Source: an uncultured Prevotellaceae bacterium
GTDB lineage: Bacteria; Bacteroidota; Bacteroidia; Bacteroidales; Bacteroidaceae
DNA: 64,000 nt
Direction: 5' to 3'
NCBI GenBank assembly: GCA_902778255.1
Contig: CACYXD010000009.1
Span: forward strand, 47,986-111,985
Shown: positions 60,562-64,000 of the stretch, in pieces
Layout of the letters: every line of letters starts with the position of its first letter
How positions within the stretch are numbered: the first letter of the stretch is position 1
The notes under the pieces: model-generated
The model's input: only the letters and a program-made list of their open reading frames with translations
Database searches by the model: none
What the model was told of the DNA's origin: nothing
Translations under genes and position numbers: made by a program

Positions 60562-61545
60562 TCAATATTTTCCAAGTATTCGATCCATCACCCAGTTGAT
60601 AGATGTGGCAGAAACGCTCGTGGCAGTACATATTCCCCTCCCCTGCAGATGTTCACACACATTCTTGATCAACGGATATTGTACATACTGCGGATTCGGC
60701 ACCTCAATGCGCTGTGTACCCTCACTGGTATGTACCTCTATGGGCGAATAGTTGAACACGGAGAAACTCAGCGACCCCTGATTACCAATGAGCAGAATGC
60801 GGTCGTTACGAGCCGACTCATGTCCCACGAAACACCATGATCCGCTGCCAGGCAGTCCATTCTCAAACTGGAATACGGCACTTACAGAGTCCTCTGCACT
60901 ATACAGACTACCACGATTGGCACAGATACCTCGTGCCTCCAGAATCATGCCAAACATCTCTTGAAGCAGGTCTATCTGATGGGGAGCCAAATCGTAGAAA
61001 TAGCCACCGCCGGCTATCTCTGGCTTCAGACGCCAGGGCAAGTTCTCAGGATGAGCATAGTCAAGCGGACGAGGAGGCCATGAGAAGCGTATCTGCACAT
61101 TGATGACCTGTCCTATCGTACCCTGCTCTACCAGTTGCTTCACCTTTTGGAAATACGGCAGGTTACGACGATAATAGGCTACAAAACAGGGGATACCCGT
61201 CTGTTCTGAAATACGGTTCACACGAATACAGTCCTCGTAATTGGCAGCCAGGGGCTTTTCTACATAAACCGGTTTGCCGGCTTTCATGGCCATAATAGCA
61301 AAGGTAGCATGACTGGATGGTGGCGTAGCCACATACACGGCATTCACATCAGGATCATCAATCAGTTCCTGTGCATCCGTGTACCATCGAGGCACCCCAT
61401 GACGCTCAGCATAGGAACGGGCTTTCTGCTCCTTGCGGCTCATCACAGCCACTACCCTGGAACCTTCTACCTGATCAAAAGCCGGTCCACTTTTCAATTC
61501 GCAGACCTCGCCACAGCCAATAAAACCCCACCTTAACTCTTTCAT
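60562..61545 (-). CDS. Gfo/Idh/MocA family oxidoreductase
   Basis: This 327-residue protein has an N-terminal Rossmann domain (WGFIGCGEVCELKSGPAFD, the GxGxxx motif) and the family's core motif VYVEKPLAANYEDC (about 95), whose Lys is the key catalytic residue. The C-terminal alpha/beta domain includes YFYDLAPHQIDLLQEMFG (about 185; catalytic His). It uses NAD(P) to act on a sugar or cyclitol that is not predictable. A minus-strand TACCTTTG -7 box lies 17 bp upstream, back to back with the promoter of the next gene. Confidence 0.92.
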   Translation of the reverse strand: MKELRWGFIGCGEVCELKSGPAFDQVEGSRVVAVMSRKEQKARSYAERHGVPRWYTDAQELIDDPDVNAVYVATPPSSHATFAIMAMKAGKPVYVEKPLAANYEDCIRVNRISEQTGIPCFVAYYRRNLPYFQKVKQLVEQGTIGQVINVQIRFSWPPRPLDYAHPENLPWRLKPEIAGGGYFYDLAPHQIDLLQEMFGMILEARGICANRGSLYSAEDSVSAVFQFENGLPGSGSWCFVGHESARNDRILLIGNQGSLSFSVFNYSPIEVHTSEGTQRIEVPNPQYVQYPLIKNVCEHLQGRGICTATSVSATSINWVMDRILGKY

Positions 61546-61562
61546 AGTGTCTTATTTTTGTG

Positions 61563-61570
61563 CAAAGGTA
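61563..61570 (-). promoter_or_regulatory. -7 box of oxidoreductase promoter
   Basis: On the minus strand this reads TACCTTTG, 17 bp upstream of the start codon. It pairs divergently with the box at 61614-61621. Confidence 0.65.
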
Positions 61571-61583
61571 CAAATAATTTTTA

Positions 61584-61611
61584 ATTCACTATTCATTATT
61601 CATAATTATTT
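61584..61611. repeat. 7-bp tandem repeat (ATTCACT/ATTCATT/ATTCATA/ATTATTT)
   Basis: Four consecutive 7-bp units, 28 bp in all, fill the space between the two divergent -7 boxes and end 2 bp before the plus-strand one. Confidence 0.85.
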
Positions 61612-61613
61612 CG

Positions 61614-61621
61614 TACCTTTG
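61614..61621 (+). promoter_or_regulatory. -7 box upstream of membrane protein and hisB
   Basis: TACCTTTG matches the consensus, 22 bp before the start at 61644. The -33 region is taken up by the 7-bp repeat. Confidence 0.65.
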
Positions 61622-61643
61622 CAGCATTAATAAAGAATACACT

Positions 61644-62381
61644 ATGGGTAACAATAATGATTTGACATTTCAAAGGAAACGCAGCATAGCGAGCATCATT
61701 GGCGATGCCTTTCGTCTTTATATGGACAATTTCAAGAAAGTGTTCCGAACCTCATGGCCTTTAGCTATTATCTATGCCGCCGTTTTCGCCCTGACCACCA
61801 ATCTTCTGACACGCGACATCCTGCCTGTTATTACTACAATCAACGATTGGTCGATGGTCGATTGGGGAGCTGTGCTCGACAAATGCTGGTTGGCTATCTG
61901 CTCCATCGTTCTGTTTGTCATTGCAGCACTTCTTCTCGCATCTTCTGCATTCTGGGCATGTAGGACTCATAGGCAGACAGGCAGCATAAGTCGTCCTGCC
62001 CATTGGTGGGGAGTATGGCCAGGCTTATGGTATCCAAAGGTTCTGTGCAAGAGTTTCAGGTGGCTCATCAAACCAGGTTTCCGTTATATGGGCCTATTCT
62101 TTGCCACACTCCTTATCACCCTGATTATTACCACATTCATCACGCTTTTCTGCGAGTTGCCTGCCGTGATTATTGCCATTGCCAATATCAAGGCCTATAC
62201 AGGTGCAGCAATGGGCGACCCATTGGGAATGCCCGATTATCTTCCTCGTATGACTTTCGCAGCCTTCTTTATAGCCGGATTTGTACAGGCCTACGTCCAT
62301 TTGGCCAGCATCTTTCCGCTCTATTATGCCTTTGGCTCGGCAAATACCATTGAACTGGAACGCAATAAAATGAAGATATGA
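61644..62381 (+). CDS. Membrane protein of unknown function
   Basis: This 245-residue protein has about four membrane segments: about 33-53 ([17 protein letters not shown]), 80-104 ([20 protein letters not shown]), 150-185 ([20 protein letters not shown]) and 210-232. The charged N-terminus [25 protein letters not shown] is typical of Bacteroidetes proteins of unknown function with a cytoplasmic N-terminus. Its stop overlaps the hisB ATG by 4 bp (ATGA), so translation of hisB depends on it. No transporter signature is visible. Confidence 0.8.
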   Translation: MGNNNDLTFQRKRSIASIIGDAFRLYMDNFKKVFRTSWPLAIIYAAVFALTTNLLTRDILPVITTINDWSMVDWGAVLDKCWLAICSIVLFVIAALLLASSAFWACRTHRQTGSISRPAHWWGVWPGLWYPKVLCKSFRWLIKPGFRYMGLFFATLLITLIITTFITLFCELPAVIIAIANIKAYTGAAMGDPLGMPDYLPRMTFAAFFIAGFVQAYVHLASIFPLYYAFGSANTIELERNKMKI

Positions 62382-63445
62382 AACGTATATTGTTTATCGA
62401 CCGAGACGGTACACTCGTCGAAGAACCTCACGACGAACAAGTTGATGCTCTCGAGAAAATCAAGTTCAAGCCAGGTGTATTCCGCTGGCTGGGCTTCCTT
62501 CGTAAAAAGACAGACTTCCTATTCGTCATGGTGAGCAATCAGGACGGACTGGGCACCGATTCTTTCCCTGAGGACACTTTCTGGCCCTCACAGAACTTTA
62601 TCCTCGATACGCTGAAAGGCGAGGGCATTGAGTTTGACGACATCCTCATCGACAACCATTTCCCTGAGGACAATGCTCCTACCCGCAAGCCAAATACGGG
62701 CTTGGTAAAGAAATACATAGATAATCCTGAGTACGACATTGCCAACAGCTATGTTATCGGCGATCGTGAGACCGATGCTAAACTGGCTGAAAATATTGGA
62801 TGCAAGGCGATGATTCTGGGCGATAACCTCACGTGGAAACAGGTAGCTGAGCAGATCTTCGACGGCGAGCGTACGGCAGAAGTCGTTCGCACCACCAAGG
62901 AGACAGACATCCATATTCGTCTTACGCTCGATGGCACAGGCAAGGCCGATATTCAGACTGGACTGGGTTTCTTCGACCACATGCTGGAGCAGATAGCACG
63001 TCATGGACAGATGGATCTCATGATTCATACAAAAGGTGATCTCAATGTTGACGAGCACCACACAATCGAGGACACAGGCCTTGCCCTGGGGCAATGTATT
63101 CGTGAGGCTTTGGGCTCGAAACGCGGCATCGAGCGATATGGTTTTTCATTGCCTATGGACGACTGTCATGCTCACGTCACCCTCGACTTCGGCGGACGTC
63201 CTTGGCTTATCTGGAAAACGGAGTTCCATCGCGAACACGTGGGTGACGTGCCCACTGAGATGTTCTTCCATTTCTTCAAGAGTCTCTCTGACGCAGCCCT
63301 CATGAACCTCTATATCGAGGCCGATGGCGACAACGAGCACCATAAGGCTGAAGCTATCTTCAAAGCCCTTGCCCGTGCCCTCCGTGCTGCTGTGCGTCGC
63401 GATATAGACCACTACCAGTTACCCTCTACCAAGGGCACGTTATAA
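62378..63445 (+). CDS. hisB: Bifunctional imidazoleglycerol-phosphate dehydratase/histidinol-phosphatase
   Basis: HisB catalyses two steps of histidine synthesis. The N-terminal HAD-type phosphatase (1-165) opens [15 protein letters not shown] with the DxDGT-like nucleophile and has [17 protein letters not shown] (about 88). The C-terminal dehydratase (170-355) shows [16 protein letters not shown] (about 203) and [14 protein letters not shown] (about 227) with the metal-binding His residues, then [10 protein letters not shown] and [13 protein letters not shown]. The bifunctional form is common in gamma-proteobacteria and Bacteroidetes. It stands alone without other his genes, translationally coupled to a membrane protein. 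Confidence 0.95.
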   Translation: MKRILFIDRDGTLVEEPHDEQVDALEKIKFKPGVFRWLGFLRKKTDFLFVMVSNQDGLGTDSFPEDTFWPSQNFILDTLKGEGIEFDDILIDNHFPEDNAPTRKPNTGLVKKYIDNPEYDIANSYVIGDRETDAKLAENIGCKAMILGDNLTWKQVAEQIFDGERTAEVVRTTKETDIHIRLTLDGTGKADIQTGLGFFDHMLEQIARHGQMDLMIHTKGDLNVDEHHTIEDTGLALGQCIREALGSKRGIERYGFSLPMDDCHAHVTLDFGGRPWLIWKTEFHREHVGDVPTEMFFHFFKSLSDAALMNLYIEADGDNEHHKAEAIFKALARALRAAVRRDIDHYQLPSTKGTL

Positions 63446-63508
63446 TATGCCACGCAAAAAAAGTATAAATAATGTGTAGTTTCTACCCGTTATTTCAATA
63501 AAATATCG

Positions 63509-63516
63509 TAACTTTG
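63509..63516 (+). promoter_or_regulatory. -7 box of pgk promoter
   Basis: TAACTTTG matches the -7 consensus, 38 bp before the pgk ATG. The upstream element is less clear. Confidence 0.65.
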
Positions 63517-63554
63517 CAACCAGTTTAATTTGTAATTTTTAATATTGTAAAAAA

Positions 63555-64000
63555 ATGACTATCAACGAATTCAACTTTGCCGGTAAGAAGGCAATCGTAC
63601 GTGTAGACTTCAACGTACCCCTCGATGAGAATGGTAAGATCACAGACGACACCCGTATCCGTGGTGCCCTGCCTACCCTGAAGATTCTGGCTGATGGTGG
63701 TGCTACTATCATTATGAGCCACATGGGTAAGCCCAAAGGTAAGGTAGATGCCAAGAAGTCACTCGGTCAGATCCGCGAGGCTGTTGAGAAGGCTCTGGGT
63801 GTTCCCGTTGCTTTCGCTCCCGACTGCGCTAAGGCTGCTGATGCTGCTAAGGCTCTGAAGATGGGTGAGGCTCTGCTGCTCGAGAACCTGCGTTTCTATC
63901 CTGAGGAAGAGGGTAAGCCCGTAGGTATCGACAAGGCTGATCCTGCATACGACGAGGCTAAGAAGGCTATGAAGGCCAGCCAGAAGGAGTTTGCTAAGAC
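63555..64000 (+). CDS. pgk: Phosphoglycerate kinase (partial, 3' end outside window)
   Basis: The first 148 codons are present and the frame stays open to the right edge. The protein starts [20 protein letters not shown], with the phosphoglycerate-binding [19 protein letters not shown] and the SHMGKPKGK loop. [14 protein letters not shown] (about 107-120) is also typical. Pgk makes ATP and 3-phosphoglycerate from 1,3-bisphosphoglycerate in glycolysis. Codon choice is strongly biased (mostly AAG for Lys and GCT for Ala), as expected for a highly expressed gene. It has its own promoter. Confidence 0.96.
   Translation, partial: MTINEFNFAGKKAIVRVDFNVPLDENGKITDDTRIRGALPTLKILADGGATIIMSHMGKPKGKVDAKKSLGQIREAVEKALGVPVAFAPDCAKAADAAKALKMGEALLLENLRFYPEEEGKPVGIDKADPAYDEAKKAMKASQKEFAK

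Noticed and set aside
1-64000. tRNA, rRNA or riboswitch genes
   Set aside because: The intergenic gaps are short and AT-rich; none shows a cloverleaf, rRNA core or known riboswitch motif by eye.

Overview
The window reads as a chromosomal segment of a Prevotella-like member of the Bacteroidales. This rests on the promoter style (TAnnTTTG -7 boxes, often with TTTG about 20 bp upstream), the near absence of Shine-Dalgarno sites, type III glutamine synthetase, B12-dependent methylmalonyl-CoA mutase, secreted enzymes with short 'YxLxGR...GIYI..GKK' C-terminal tails, and Bacteroidetes families such as DUF4301, DUF4421, DUF1460 and DUF4922. No rRNA, tRNA, CRISPR array or intact insertion sequence was found.

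Layout. 1-3286: end of a secreted-protein and pectin locus (partial DUF5123/DUF4957-like protein, a secreted beta-rich protein, a PL1 pectate lyase), with two near-identical hairpin terminators. 3287-6400: AT-richer accessory islet (orphan small protein, lipoprotein nuclease, unknown protein, STAND-like ATPase). 6431-7474: unknown lipoprotein. 7547-12250 (minus): glycogen/alpha-glucan operon (debranching enzyme, GT4 synthase, GH57). 12439-14801 (minus): lipid kinase, miaA, greA. 14973-22582 (plus): DUF4301, mltG, glnS, TPR protein, DedA, mannose-1-phosphate guanylyltransferase. 22592-29040 (minus): two large multidomain secreted glycosidase-like proteins. 29118-34190: MscS channel, glnN, serine acetyltransferase. 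34187-40797 (minus): an operon headed by a 1209-residue glycosyltransferase / GalT-HIT-like / SpoIID fusion, followed by two MFS (AmpG-type) permeases and a lipoprotein. 40945-46030 (plus): rlmN, pdxA, a sigma-54 activator fused in frame to an LptE-like lipoprotein, a TPR-like protein, secG. 46114-50489 (minus): fucose/arabinose isomerase, GH13 amylase, fabD. 50705-52095: pyrBI. 52134-56181 (minus): mutB, mutA. 56360-58531: tex. 58533-61545 (minus): DUF1460, DUF4421, Gfo/Idh/MocA oxidoreductase. 61644-64000: membrane protein, hisB, start of pgk.

Functionally the window combines housekeeping genes with polysaccharide handling: external pectin and other glycan degradation, internal glycogen storage and turnover, nucleotide-sugar supply, and cell-wall functions (mltG, SpoIID domain, AmpG-like permeases, DUF1460). 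The most unusual features are the GT/GalT/SpoIID fusion operon, the activator-LptE fusion that a single base in a GGG run could explain, a family of 7-bp tandem repeats (often about four units) placed at promoters and also inside genes, a REP-like palindrome inserted in frame in tex, and a six-unit 22-bp array with AAAC every 10-12 bp upstream of the isomerase promoter.
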